Source of the DNA: Bacteroidales bacterium
GTDB lineage: Bacteria; Bacteroidota; Bacteroidia; Bacteroidales; GCA-2748055
Assembly: GCA_029934875.1 (NCBI GenBank)
Contig: JAOZLK010000236.1
Location: 1 to 6,899 of the forward strand
DNA: 6,899 nt
Direction of reading: 5' to 3'
In this document: positions 1 to 6,755 of the stretch, piece by piece
Layout of the letters: each line of letters starts with the position of its first letter
Numbering within the stretch: position 1 is the stretch's first letter
Position numbers and translations under genes: made by a program
The notes under the pieces: generated by a model
Databases searched by the model: none
What the model was told of the DNA's origin: nothing
Seen by the model: the letters and a program-made list of their open reading frames with translations, nothing else

Positions 1-843
1 ATAACTAACCTGTCCAAAAATGCCTAATTTATTATCTAAAAACCTGTTACTCCCTGATAATGATAATTTTTGATTGCCTAATGACTCACTTAAGGTGTTA
101 TATCCATTCTGAAAAAAAACTTCAAATGTTGGAGTTTTGGGTGCCTCCTTAATAATAAGGTTTACTCGTGCACCAATCACATCGGCTTCGTGGTCGGCCA
201 TGGCAGTTTTGGTCATTTCAATACCTTCTAACATGTATTGCGAAATCATATCCAAACTACTGCTTCTACCTGTCAAACTTGTAGATGCCATATCTGTACC
301 ATCCACCTGTATTTTGCTATATTGTGGTGACAATCCGCGTACTACTATACTTCCACCTTTTAAGGAAACCCCGGGAAGTCGACCTACCGCTTCAGCAGCA
401 CTCGTTTCAGGAGTTTCCTGAATGCGCTGGGCCGAAACCACATTGGTCAGGCTGTTGGAATTTATCTGCTGGTTTATCGCTGCCCTCTGGCCAGCGGCCT
501 GGGCAGTGACGACTACCTCTTCTCCCTGAATTGCCAGAGGAAACATTTCCACATCGATCTCTGTGGGGCTATTTCCGCTTACCTCCACATCCACCTCCTT
601 CTCTTCATATCCAATAAACCTGAAAGCAAGGGAGTGCTGGCCCGTTTCAACACCGGAAAGGACGAAGACGCCCCTGACATCGGAAATTGTACCCCGGTTT
701 GTGCCATCCAGCATCACAGTTGCACCCGGCAGTGGATCCCCGGTTACACTATCTAATACCTTACCGGTAATATTGCCGGCAAAAACAGATGCACCACAAA
801 GGAGAAAAATAACAATTGAAAGGAAATTTCGTAAGTAGTTCAT
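1..843 (-). CDS. TonB-dependent outer-membrane receptor, N-terminal part (3' end outside window)
   Basis: I translated this from the ATG at 843-841; it stays open for 281 codons to the window edge. Residues 1-22 are a signal peptide (charged MNYLRN, hydrophobic core, cleavage near VFA/GN). Residues 23-100 form a carboxypeptidase-regulatory-like beta-sandwich (GNITGKVLD, then PLPGATV, GTISDVRG and FRFIGYEE). A TonB-box-like EEVVVTA lies at 108-114. The plug follows at about 130-235, with AAEAVGRLPGV, VVRGLSPQYSKIQVDG and IEMTKTAMADHEADVIGARVNL. The barrel is only begun. Such receptors import ligands across the outer membrane using TonB-ExbBD energy. The plug lacks the SusC hallmark (KDASA..YGSRGANGVI) and instead resembles TonB-Xanth-Caul-type receptors, here by recognition and not by search. 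The nearby HTCS suggests a carbohydrate-related ligand, which is inference. A SusD partner, if any, would lie beyond the left edge. Confidence 0.93.
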   Translation of the reverse strand, partial: MNYLRNFLSIVIFLLCGASVFAGNITGKVLDSVTGDPLPGATVMLDGTNRGTISDVRGVFVLSGVETGQHSLAFRFIGYEEKEVDVEVSGNSPTEIDVEMFPLAIQGEEVVVTAQAAGQRAAINQQINSNSLTNVVSAQRIQETPETSAAEAVGRLPGVSLKGGSIVVRGLSPQYSKIQVDGTDMASTSLTGRSSSLDMISQYMLEGIEMTKTAMADHEADVIGARVNLIIKEAPKTPTFEVFFQNGYNTLSESLGNQKLSLSGSNRFLDNKLGIFGQVSY

Positions 844-850
844 TCGATCA

Positions 851-964
851 CTAATTGATGAAATTATGGATAGCAAGTGTTTTAATCAGCATATATATCA
901 ATCCTAAAAGGAGTGTCAGCAAAATCAGGCCGACTATTTTATTTCTGCTAAGACTCTTTTTCAT
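851..964 (-). CDS. Small single-helix membrane protein (37 aa) directly upstream of the receptor gene
   Basis: This unrecognised short ORF starts at ATG 964-962 and stops at TAG 853-851. The peptide opens with basic MKKSLSRNK (1-9), continues with about 18 hydrophobic residues (10-27, IVGLILLTLLLGLIYMLI) and ends in a short polar tail KTLAIHNFIN. It should be an inner-membrane peptide with the N-terminus inside by the positive-inside rule. Its stop codon is only 7 bases before the receptor start on the same strand, which suggests cotranscription and possible translational coupling. The start context is A-rich (TAAACA before ATG, then AAA AAG) with no clear Shine-Dalgarno. A function in receptor expression or TonB-linked energisation would be speculation. 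The alternative is a chance ORF in a leader, but basic ends around a clean hydrophobic core and tight spacing argue for a real gene. Confidence 0.5.
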   Translation of the reverse strand: MKKSLSRNKIVGLILLTLLLGLIYMLIKTLAIHNFIN

Positions 965-1060
965 TGTTTAGAAGTTGCACTGCTAAATACGTACATCTAC
1001 AGAAAATCAGATGGTCGAAAATTGGACAGGAATAGGGATAAATTTTCTAATTTTTGGAAA

Positions 1061-1091
1061 CAAAATTGACAATTAATAGAAATATATTCAA
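1061..1091 (-). promoter_or_regulatory. Candidate Bacteroidota-type promoter for the small ORF and receptor
   Basis: On the minus strand a TTG at 1091-1089 is followed after exactly 20 bases by CAATTTTG (1068-1061). This matches the TTG / 19-21 bp / TAnnTTTG layout of Bacteroidota housekeeping promoters, with one mismatch in the -7 element. Transcription would begin near 1055, leaving a leader of about 90 bases before the small ORF at 964. The rest of the 201-bp gap (965-1165) is AT-rich. It contains a second near-copy of the -7 region, GTCCAATTTTCG (1027-1016), and no convincing terminator for the HTCS gene, so readthrough from the regulator is possible. Assignment is by motif alone. Confidence 0.4.
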
Positions 1092-1165
1092 CAAGACCAA
1101 GCCCTATCGGGTTGATTATGTGCCATGTAGGATATCGAATGAAAGATGGAATTATTATGCTCCGG

Positions 1166-4100
1166 TCAGGCCTTTTGGATGTATTCCTTTGGTGAAGTCT
1201 GATAAATTTTCCTGAAGCATTTCGAGAAATAGGAGTGGTTGGTAAAGCCGGTTTCGTTCATAACCTCAGCCACGGTGAATCTCTTTGTTCTCAAAAGTTG
1301 GGATGCTCGCTGTATCCGAACAGTCCTGATAAATTCATTGACAGTTTGACCGGTGAGTCTTTTGATTTTTCGATATAAATAGGGATGACTGAATCCTGTA
1401 TGCTTACTTACTTTACTAATTCTCAGGTCGGGATCCGACATATATTTCTCGATGCAGGCTACCACTTTCTCCAGCATCTTTTCGTCCTGGGAAGTGATCT
1501 GTACCTCCCTGGGTTCTGAAATCGTACTGTGTATTAAATATTCAGTGAGCTGCTCCCGTCTCTTCAGGAAATTATCGATTCGCACTTCAAGCAGATCAAT
1601 GGTAAAAGGTTTAACCATGTATGCATCGGCACCGCTCTTAAGCCCTTCAAGCTGGTCCTCCATCTGAGACTGCCCGGAGAGCAGTATCAAAGGTATATGG
1701 GATGTTTTCGGATTACTTTTGAATTTTTTCGTGAATTCGATCCCATCCATTTCAGGCATTTTAATATCACTGATCACCAGGTTGGGAAGCCGTCTTGATA
1801 GGGTCTGAAGTGCAATTTTCCCGTTTGAAGCAATCTCTATTTGATATTTTTCCTTCAGGCTCATGAAGATAAAATCTGATATCTCTTTATCGTCTTCAAT
1901 AAGCAGAATATACGGACTCCCGGAAGAAGCTGCAAGGGATTCTCCTACAATCTCTTTTGGCTCTTCCGCTTTCAGGATCGGCTCAGTGCTTTCCGCTTCA
2001 GTTTCAATGGCAATTTCAGCGGGATAGTTTACCTGCAAGGGTAATAATATCTGAAAATCAGACCCTTTCCCTGCCTGGCTCTGAAGCATGATCTTACCAC
2101 AATGCATCCGCACATATTCATCAACCAGGGTAAGTCCGATGCCTGAACCACGCTCCAGGCTTACACTCTCCTTAGTTTGAAAAAACCTTTTAAAAACCTC
2201 TTTATGGTACTCTTCAGGAATACCTATGCCTGAATCTTTTACGGATATGCTCAAATCACCTTCAGGGTCGTTATCTATGATTTGAACCTTTACAGATATG
2301 GAACCCTTCTCAGGGGTGAATTTAAAGGCATTCGACAGAAGATTGAAGAATATGGTCTCGATCTTCCTCAAATCCATCCTCACTTCAAGATGCTCAATAT
2401 CTGAATCGAAGGAGTAGGTAATCTGCTTTCTTTCCGCCTTGTCGGCAAATATCGAATATATTGAACGAGTGAAGTTGACAATATCGAACTCGCTGACCCT
2501 CAACTTCATCGACTTATTCTCAATCTTTCTAAAATCCAGTAGCTGGTTGTTTAACCACAACAGTCTGCGTGCATTGTTTTCTATCAACTTCGCAAAGTTC
2601 TGCCCCGCTTCATTAATCGATGTGTTATTGGCCAGTTTTTCAGCCGGACCGATAATCAAACTCAGCGGTGTACGGAATTCATGGGCCATGTTTGTGAAGA
2701 ATTGCTGTCGATCCCTGGCTACAATTTCTGTGTGTTCCTGCTCCAGTTTTATAATTTCCATTTGGGTTTTCCACTTTGTACGGCGTTGATAATAGCTCAC
2801 CAGGCCAGCCACCGTCAGGAAGATCAACAACAAATAGATAATTATCATGGTAGTGCTGGCCCAAAAAGGAGGTTTAACTTTAATGTGTAATGTGGTTTCG
2901 TTGGGATTCCAAACACCGTCATTGTTTGTGCCTTTAACTCTTAAAAGATACTCCCCCGCATTTAACCTTGAAAAGACCGCATGTCCATATTCATCGTTAA
3001 TGTAGTTCCACTCATTGTCCTTCCCCTCCAATAAATATGCATACCTGGTGCCATCACGATTGCCATAATGCAGTGAAGAAAACTCAACCGTAAAGGAGGC
3101 ATTTTCATAATCCAGGGTCATCTCCTTTGCAAATGGAATTTCCTGATCAATGATCGGTTTTCCCTTTATCTCTGAACTCCCGAGCACTTCATTATTGGCC
3201 ACAATCAGGTTTGTAAACCTTACAGGCGCAATAAAATCCGATTTGGTGATCTCCTCAGGAGAGAATTTAATAAAACCATCCTCTCCTCCAAAAATGAGTT
3301 CACCGGAGCGGGTTTTGACGGCACATCTTTCAATAAAACGGTTGATGGGTATTTCATCACCACTGGGATAAATCTCAAACTCTTTGGATTCAATGGAAAA
3401 TTTCAGAATGGCTGAATAGGATGATGCCCAAATATTTCCTTCCCTGTCACTTAACAGATTTATAAGCGGATAGGATTTGTTTGATCTGATTTCAAATACC
3501 TCATGCTCCTTCGATTGCAGATTGTACCTGATTAAGCCATTTTCAAATCCCAACCAGATGTCACGGTTATTCTCAATGAGAACCGAACTGATGCTATAGG
3601 GGCCATCCAGCACAGCCAGTGTGAGTTCTGATTGCTGTTCAAAAGTTTCAGGATCTACTCTGATCAAGTCCGAATTATTAGCTGACCAAAGATAATCCGC
3701 TCCAATCCCTTCGATTCTCAGGTTACCAATAAATTCAATAATAAATCCATCCTCGTTCTCTGTTGCTTTATGGAGATCATTCTGGGTATTAATCAGCATC
3801 TCGCCACTGGCCAGCTCAATAAATCCGTAAATATAATTGGTTCTTAGCCCTTTGCCCGAACTAAAATCTGCTGAATAGGTTTCAATAGTCTCCTCCCCCG
3901 GGGTGTATATGGCCACACCCAGGTTTGTGGCAAGCCAGATCCTCCCCTTGCTATCTTCAAATACACTCTGGATATCATTAACGGGGCCCTGCCTTGTATT
4001 AAAGGACTCAAGAGTCTGATTGTCATGCCCGTACGGAATTACTCCTCTCTGGGTGGCTAACCATACATCCTCATTTGAATCTTCGATGATTCCCCTGACT

Positions 4101-5170
4101 TCATATCCAGCTGTTTGGCCATTGCTCAACAGGGTAGTTGGGAAAAACCGGAATCTGCCTGTCTGTTCCGGCAGAATACTTATGCCATTGTTAGTGCCAA
4201 ACCACATGGTTCCTGCATGATCTTCAAAAATATCCCACACCACGCTGTTGGCAATGGAATTCGTCTTAAGGGGATCGTGTAGATAAACTTCCGAATTTTT
4301 ATCTGTACCCATCTCAACCAGGCCAAAATCGGTTCCCAGCCATAGTTTTCCCGAAGCTGAAGTATGTGTAACCTTTATGACGTTGTTGGTAAAATCTGAG
4401 TTGGTTCCATCGTAAAATATCTTTTCCGAAGTGTACCTGTTGTAAAGTACCAGCCCGGTTTGCGTCCCAATCCACAATAATGAATCGACCTTTTGACTAT
4501 AAGAACTTATACTGAGTATGAGATGATTCTTTATTTCATACCCGGAGCTCTTTTTTAACTCGATGGTTTCAAAAACAGTGGAGTTATCCAGCAGTTTATT
4601 AAGCATGTTAAAAGTCCCGACCCAAAGCGCACCATCGGAATCTTCATAAATGGATCGAATAATATTATTGCTGATATTGCTGTTTGAAGTGTTATACTCT
4701 TTAAACCCTCCCGTGCTTATGGAATACTTCACCAGGCCTGACTGGGTACCAATCCAAAGCGTTTGGGATCTTTTACTTAAAAACAGTGTTCGAATATTCT
4801 CAATAGCACCCAGATCAATACGTATGCATTTCCTGGACTTCACATCCATTACGCAGAGTCCGTTTTGCGTCCCTATCCAGGCCGAATCCCCTGCAAAAAC
4901 AATCTCCGTGATATAATTTCCCGGTATGCTTGATTCGTTTCCCTCTTCAGAAAAATAGTGTCGAAACCGGGTTCCATCATAAACATTCAGCCCCTTTCCT
5001 GTTCCCACCCAGGCCAGTCCGTAGCTATCCTGCCCGATACAGTTCACCTGGGAGGCCGACAGGCCATCGGCCATAGTCAGGCTTTCAAAATTCAGCATCT
5101 GCGCTGAAGTGAAAAGGCTAATCCCTGTACAAAATAGTAACAGAATATATCGAAGCAGTGCCCTGTTCAT
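1166..5170 (-). CDS. Hybrid two-component system (HTCS) sensor kinase / AraC-type response regulator
   Basis: This 1334-residue one-chain regulator senses a periplasmic ligand and activates transcription. I start it at ATG 5170-5168 because MNRALLRYILLLFCTGISLF opens a proper signal peptide cleaved near TSAQ (24); the frame stays open to an ATG at 5254 but that would bury the signal. Residues 25-640 hold 14 propeller blades marked by WIGT/WVGT/WLAT-G-L strands (first at 54, last at 626), enough for two seven-bladed propellers. A Y_Y_Y domain (about 690-768) and one transmembrane helix (773-794) follow. The kinase has its phosphoacceptor H830 (FTNMAHEFRTPL), N-box N943/N947 (NLLSNAFKFTP), DSGIGIP at 979-985 and GSGIGL at 1008-1013. 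The receiver has D1093/D1094, phospho-site D1135 (SDIKMPEMDG), S1165 and K1187. An AraC-type helix-turn-helix pair fills about 1232-1334. All catalytic residues are present. Family members usually control adjacent polysaccharide-utilisation genes; here the same-strand receptor downstream is the obvious candidate target (inference). Confidence 0.96.
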   Translation of the reverse strand: MNRALLRYILLLFCTGISLFTSAQMLNFESLTMADGLSASQVNCIGQDSYGLAWVGTGKGLNVYDGTRFRHYFSEEGNESSIPGNYITEIVFAGDSAWIGTQNGLCVMDVKSRKCIRIDLGAIENIRTLFLSKRSQTLWIGTQSGLVKYSISTGGFKEYNTSNSNISNNIIRSIYEDSDGALWVGTFNMLNKLLDNSTVFETIELKKSSGYEIKNHLILSISSYSQKVDSLLWIGTQTGLVLYNRYTSEKIFYDGTNSDFTNNVIKVTHTSASGKLWLGTDFGLVEMGTDKNSEVYLHDPLKTNSIANSVVWDIFEDHAGTMWFGTNNGISILPEQTGRFRFFPTTLLSNGQTAGYEVRGIIEDSNEDVWLATQRGVIPYGHDNQTLESFNTRQGPVNDIQSVFEDSKGRIWLATNLGVAIYTPGEETIETYSADFSSGKGLRTNYIYGFIELASGEMLINTQNDLHKATENEDGFIIEFIGNLRIEGIGADYLWSANNSDLIRVDPETFEQQSELTLAVLDGPYSISSVLIENNRDIWLGFENGLIRYNLQSKEHEVFEIRSNKSYPLINLLSDREGNIWASSYSAILKFSIESKEFEIYPSGDEIPINRFIERCAVKTRSGELIFGGEDGFIKFSPEEITKSDFIAPVRFTNLIVANNEVLGSSEIKGKPIIDQEIPFAKEMTLDYENASFTVEFSSLHYGNRDGTRYAYLLEGKDNEWNYINDEYGHAVFSRLNAGEYLLRVKGTNNDGVWNPNETTLHIKVKPPFWASTTMIIIYLLLIFLTVAGLVSYYQRRTKWKTQMEIIKLEQEHTEIVARDRQQFFTNMAHEFRTPLSLIIGPAEKLANNTSINEAGQNFAKLIENNARRLLWLNNQLLDFRKIENKSMKLRVSEFDIVNFTRSIYSIFADKAERKQITYSFDSDIEHLEVRMDLRKIETIFFNLLSNAFKFTPEKGSISVKVQIIDNDPEGDLSISVKDSGIGIPEEYHKEVFKRFFQTKESVSLERGSGIGLTLVDEYVRMHCGKIMLQSQAGKGSDFQILLPLQVNYPAEIAIETEAESTEPILKAEEPKEIVGESLAASSGSPYILLIEDDKEISDFIFMSLKEKYQIEIASNGKIALQTLSRRLPNLVISDIKMPEMDGIEFTKKFKSNPKTSHIPLILLSGQSQMEDQLEGLKSGADAYMVKPFTIDLLEVRIDNFLKRREQLTEYLIHSTISEPREVQITSQDEKMLEKVVACIEKYMSDPDLRISKVSKHTGFSHPYLYRKIKRLTGQTVNEFIRTVRIQRASQLLRTKRFTVAEVMNETGFTNHSYFSKCFRKIYQTSPKEYIQKA

Positions 5171-5175
5171 CTCGA

Positions 5176-5205
5176 CAAATATATAACATCCCCAAATAAA
5201 GCTAA
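5176..5205 (-). promoter_or_regulatory. Promoter-like -7 element abutting the HTCS start
   Basis: The minus strand carries a perfect TAnnTTTG match, TATATTTG (5183-5176), ending 5 bases before the ATG at 5170. The -33 position is poor: TTA (5205-5203) at 19 bases is the nearest fit to TTG. If used, transcription would begin at or next to the start codon, giving a leaderless or nearly leaderless mRNA. The sequence between the element and ATG (TCGAG) is no convincing Shine-Dalgarno. A chance AT-rich match is quite possible, since a second promoter candidate lies upstream at 5296-5326. Confidence 0.3.
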
Positions 5206-5295
5206 GCTCAAGTTTGGGAAAATCGATACAATGATTATTCCAGTCCGATTTCAATTGATTGTGTAACGTCAGCTAAAAGTGGACTGATTTAGAGA

Positions 5296-5326
5296 TAAAG
5301 TTAAGAGATAGATTATTACCTTTCAA
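5296..5326 (-). promoter_or_regulatory. Alternative upstream promoter candidate for the HTCS gene
   Basis: On the minus strand TTG (5326-5324) is followed after 20 bases by TAACTTTA (5303-5296), which differs from TAnnTTTG only at the last base. Spacing fits the Bacteroidota housekeeping sigma factor. It would give a leader of roughly 120 bases before the ATG at 5170. The -7 element lies inside one arm of the 11-bp inverted repeat at 5295-5305. Confidence 0.35.
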
Positions 5327-5409
5327 CAAAGGCTGAGAGGTATATTTCAAAACCTAAAATCAGTTTAAGATGACACAAAAGAAATCAAAGTGGTATCTGA
5401 TGAAATACT

Positions 5410-5417
5410 TAACTTTA
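5410..5417 (+). promoter_or_regulatory. Candidate -7 element for the 151-aa membrane protein gene
   Basis: TAACTTTA lies 24 bases before the ATG at 5442, at a distance that would give a leader of about 20 bases. No TTG is found 19-21 bases upstream, so the -33 part is missing or supplied by an activator. The identical octamer occurs on the opposite strand at 5303-5296 in the other arm of the inverted repeat. Confidence 0.25.
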
Positions 5418-5441
5418 TTATCTAATTGAAGGGCTAAAGGA

Positions 5442-5897
5442 ATGACAGAATTGAAACTTGACTATACGAAGCAGAACAGGCACTCTTCAGGCATGAAGAG
5501 ACTCCTTTTATTGGCAGGGATCGTGATGATCGGCTTAAGCATTGCTATCCTGGTAATGGTAATTTCAGCCGGGATCAATCGTGTTCTTATCATTCCTGCC
5601 CTGGCAAATATCCTCGTAGGGATGCATTTCATTCTCCAGTCGACAGGTCATAAAATGCTATACCCAAAGAAGTACATTCATATTTCCAGCGAAGTCATCG
5701 AATTCAAACTGGGAGGGTTTTTTAAGGAGAAGGTTATCAGGTGGGAGTCTGTAAGCCGGGTTTCCGATGAAGGAAAATCCATCCATATATACTCGGGCGA
5801 TCAGGTGACCAAAATAAATATGCTGCATTTCCCTTTATCGGACGATAAACGAATCAAGGCAAGCATTATAGCCATTGCTGAGGAGAAACAGCTATAA
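5442..5897 (+). CDS. Hypothetical membrane protein: two N-terminal helices and a PH-like cytoplasmic domain
   Basis: This encodes 151 residues that I do not recognise as a named protein. Residues 1-17 are polar. Two hydrophobic stretches at about 20-43 and 47-66 should form a helical hairpin in the inner membrane. Residues 78-148 alternate strand-like segments (YIHISSEVIEFKLG, EKVIRWESVSRV, KSIHIYSGD, VTKINMLHF) and end in a helix (DDKRIKASIIAIAEE). That order and the RWESVSRV strand resemble bacterial PH-like domains attached to membrane anchors; this is fold-level recognition only. The start at 5442 follows AAAGGA immediately, so the Shine-Dalgarno spacing is unusually short; a later ATG (residue 18, at 5493) would still keep both helices. 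The gene is divergent from the HTCS and convergent with the next gene, with 16 bases between the stop codons. Confidence 0.8.
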   Translation: MTELKLDYTKQNRHSSGMKRLLLLAGIVMIGLSIAILVMVISAGINRVLIIPALANILVGMHFILQSTGHKMLYPKKYIHISSEVIEFKLGGFFKEKVIRWESVSRVSDEGKSIHIYSGDQVTKINMLHFPLSDDKRIKASIIAIAEEKQL

Positions 5898-5913
5898 ATG
5901 CCCTGATCGATCT

Positions 5914-6600
5914 TTATTCTCCCGGATAATGGTATTCGGGTATTCCGTCTTTTTGTTCAACCGCGTAGTACATGGATGCAAAGGATGCTTTAATCCATAT
6001 TATGGATACAAAGATTCCCACAATTAACAAAAGCAGTCCGCCGAGGCCAACGAAGAAGGCAATCAGTCCCATCAGGAATATCTGTCCTCCATAACCACGG
6101 GTCATGTTCCAGCTCACCCGGAGGGCCTCCATTACGTCCATTTGCTTATCCACCACCAGGTAAGGCACAAATACCAGGCGACAGGCAAAGATAATTCCGG
6201 GAACGATCAGCATAACAAATCCCATACCTACAATAACTGCAACCACGACATTGGCTATCACGGCATTCCAGTAGTTCCTCTGAAACACAGAAAACATATC
6301 CTTGATATCCACACGCTCACCCCTCACTGCTTTCAGGAATACCCAGTTGGCTCCATAAGCAATGGGCCCGGCAACAAAAACTCCATACAATAATCCAAAC
6401 AGGATCAATGGGATCATGTACCATTCAAAACCATCACCTTTAATCTGTATGATGCTCATTGGACCCGAGAGAATGGAATATAAAATTCCAATGACCAATA
6501 ACTCCATAAAATAGATACCCATAACTCTCCACCCGGCACTATAACTTTTAGATGCTTCGGGTATAAATTCGCTTTCTGTATTATTATAAATTGTTACCAT
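5914..6600 (-). CDS. Multi-pass membrane protein, DUF975-like
   Basis: This encodes 228 residues from the ATG at 6600-6598. A polar N-terminus (1-24) is followed by hydrophobic segments at about 26-48, 62-84, 112-135, 136-150 and 173-204, giving five or six inner-membrane helices, and a short polar tail (EQKDGIPEYHYPGE). The central stretch GERVDIKDMFSVFQRNYWNA, the VPGIIFACRLVFVPYLVVD loop and EALRVSWNMTRG follow the layout of DUF975/YciC-like integral membrane proteins: a short soluble insert, a helix pair with a PGI turn, an Ala-Leu-Ser-rich amphipathic segment, then G-rich helices. The biochemical role of that family is poorly defined, so I assign none. An in-frame TTG nine codons upstream (6627) could lengthen the protein, but it lies inside the candidate -7 element, so the ATG is preferred. 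Confidence 0.9.
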   Translation of the reverse strand: MVTIYNNTESEFIPEASKSYSAGWRVMGIYFMELLVIGILYSILSGPMSIIQIKGDGFEWYMIPLILFGLLYGVFVAGPIAYGANWVFLKAVRGERVDIKDMFSVFQRNYWNAVIANVVVAVIVGMGFVMLIVPGIIFACRLVFVPYLVVDKQMDVMEALRVSWNMTRGYGGQIFLMGLIAFFVGLGGLLLLIVGIFVSIIWIKASFASMYYAVEQKDGIPEYHYPGE

Positions 6601-6624
6601 ATCTTTTTGTTTTAATGATATGAT

Positions 6625-6632
6625 CAAAATTA
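6625..6632 (-). promoter_or_regulatory. Candidate -7 promoter element for the DUF975-like gene
   Basis: The minus strand reads TAATTTTG here, a perfect TAnnTTTG match 24 bases before the ATG at 6600. The leader would be about 18-20 bases, A-rich and without a Shine-Dalgarno. The -33 region holds no TTG; in its place is a GC-rich tract with TCCCG repeated at a 10-bp interval on the plus strand (6636-6640, 6646-6650). Confidence 0.4.
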
Positions 6633-6755
6633 GCTTCCCGGCCTCTCCCGTCCTACAGACTTAAGTAGTGATTTGATTTTTCCTACCTAAGTTGGTCTGG
6701 CCGTGACCCTCTACGAAAGTTTGATTTTGTATCTTGACCCAACAAGACAAAAGGA

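Larger units (their letters stand above)
5295..5418. repeat. 11-bp perfect inverted repeat in the divergent intergenic region
   Basis: ATAAAGTTAAG at 5295-5305 is the exact reverse complement of CTTAACTTTAT at 5408-5418, with 102 bases between the arms. The likeness extends outward: each arm, read in its own direction, is followed within a few bases by TCTAA. Each arm contains TAACTTTA, a near-match to the Bacteroidota -7 element, pointing towards the divergent genes on either side. The arms are therefore either two similar core promoters facing outwards or a pair of operator half-sites. They are too far apart for a terminator. Confidence 0.6.

Noticed and set aside
563..838. Plus-strand ORF of 91 codons
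   Set aside because: It lies antisense within the receptor gene, has no recognisable domain, and the minus-strand reading shows signal peptide, regulatory-like domain and plug.
1099..1113. Short hairpin AAGCCC-TAT-CGGGTT as a terminator of the HTCS gene
   Set aside because: The stem is about five pairs including a wobble and no T tract follows on the minus strand, so termination is unsupported.
2439..2789. Plus-strand ORF of 116 codons with hydrophobic and serine-rich content
   Set aside because: It is antisense to the kinase domain of the HTCS, whose H-box and N-box are intact in the minus frame; its composition is what reverse-strand reading of such a gene gives.
5171..5254. A longer HTCS start at 5254, adding 28 residues
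   Set aside because: It would place a charged, tryptophan- and cysteine-containing stretch before a well-formed signal peptide starting at 5170, and both promoter-like elements upstream fit the shorter form or do not require the longer one.
5905..5912. Palindrome GATCGATC between the convergent genes
   Set aside because: An 8-bp palindrome without a loop or T tract is expected by chance and is not a terminator.
6601..6627. TTG start at 6627 for the DUF975-like gene
   Set aside because: The TTG overlaps the perfect TAATTTTG -7 element at 6625-6632, and the ATG at 6600 gives a normal N-terminus for the family.
6694..6708. GGTC-N7-GACC dyad upstream of the 6756 gene
   Set aside because: Only four base pairs match on each side; this is common by chance and does not align with a promoter element.
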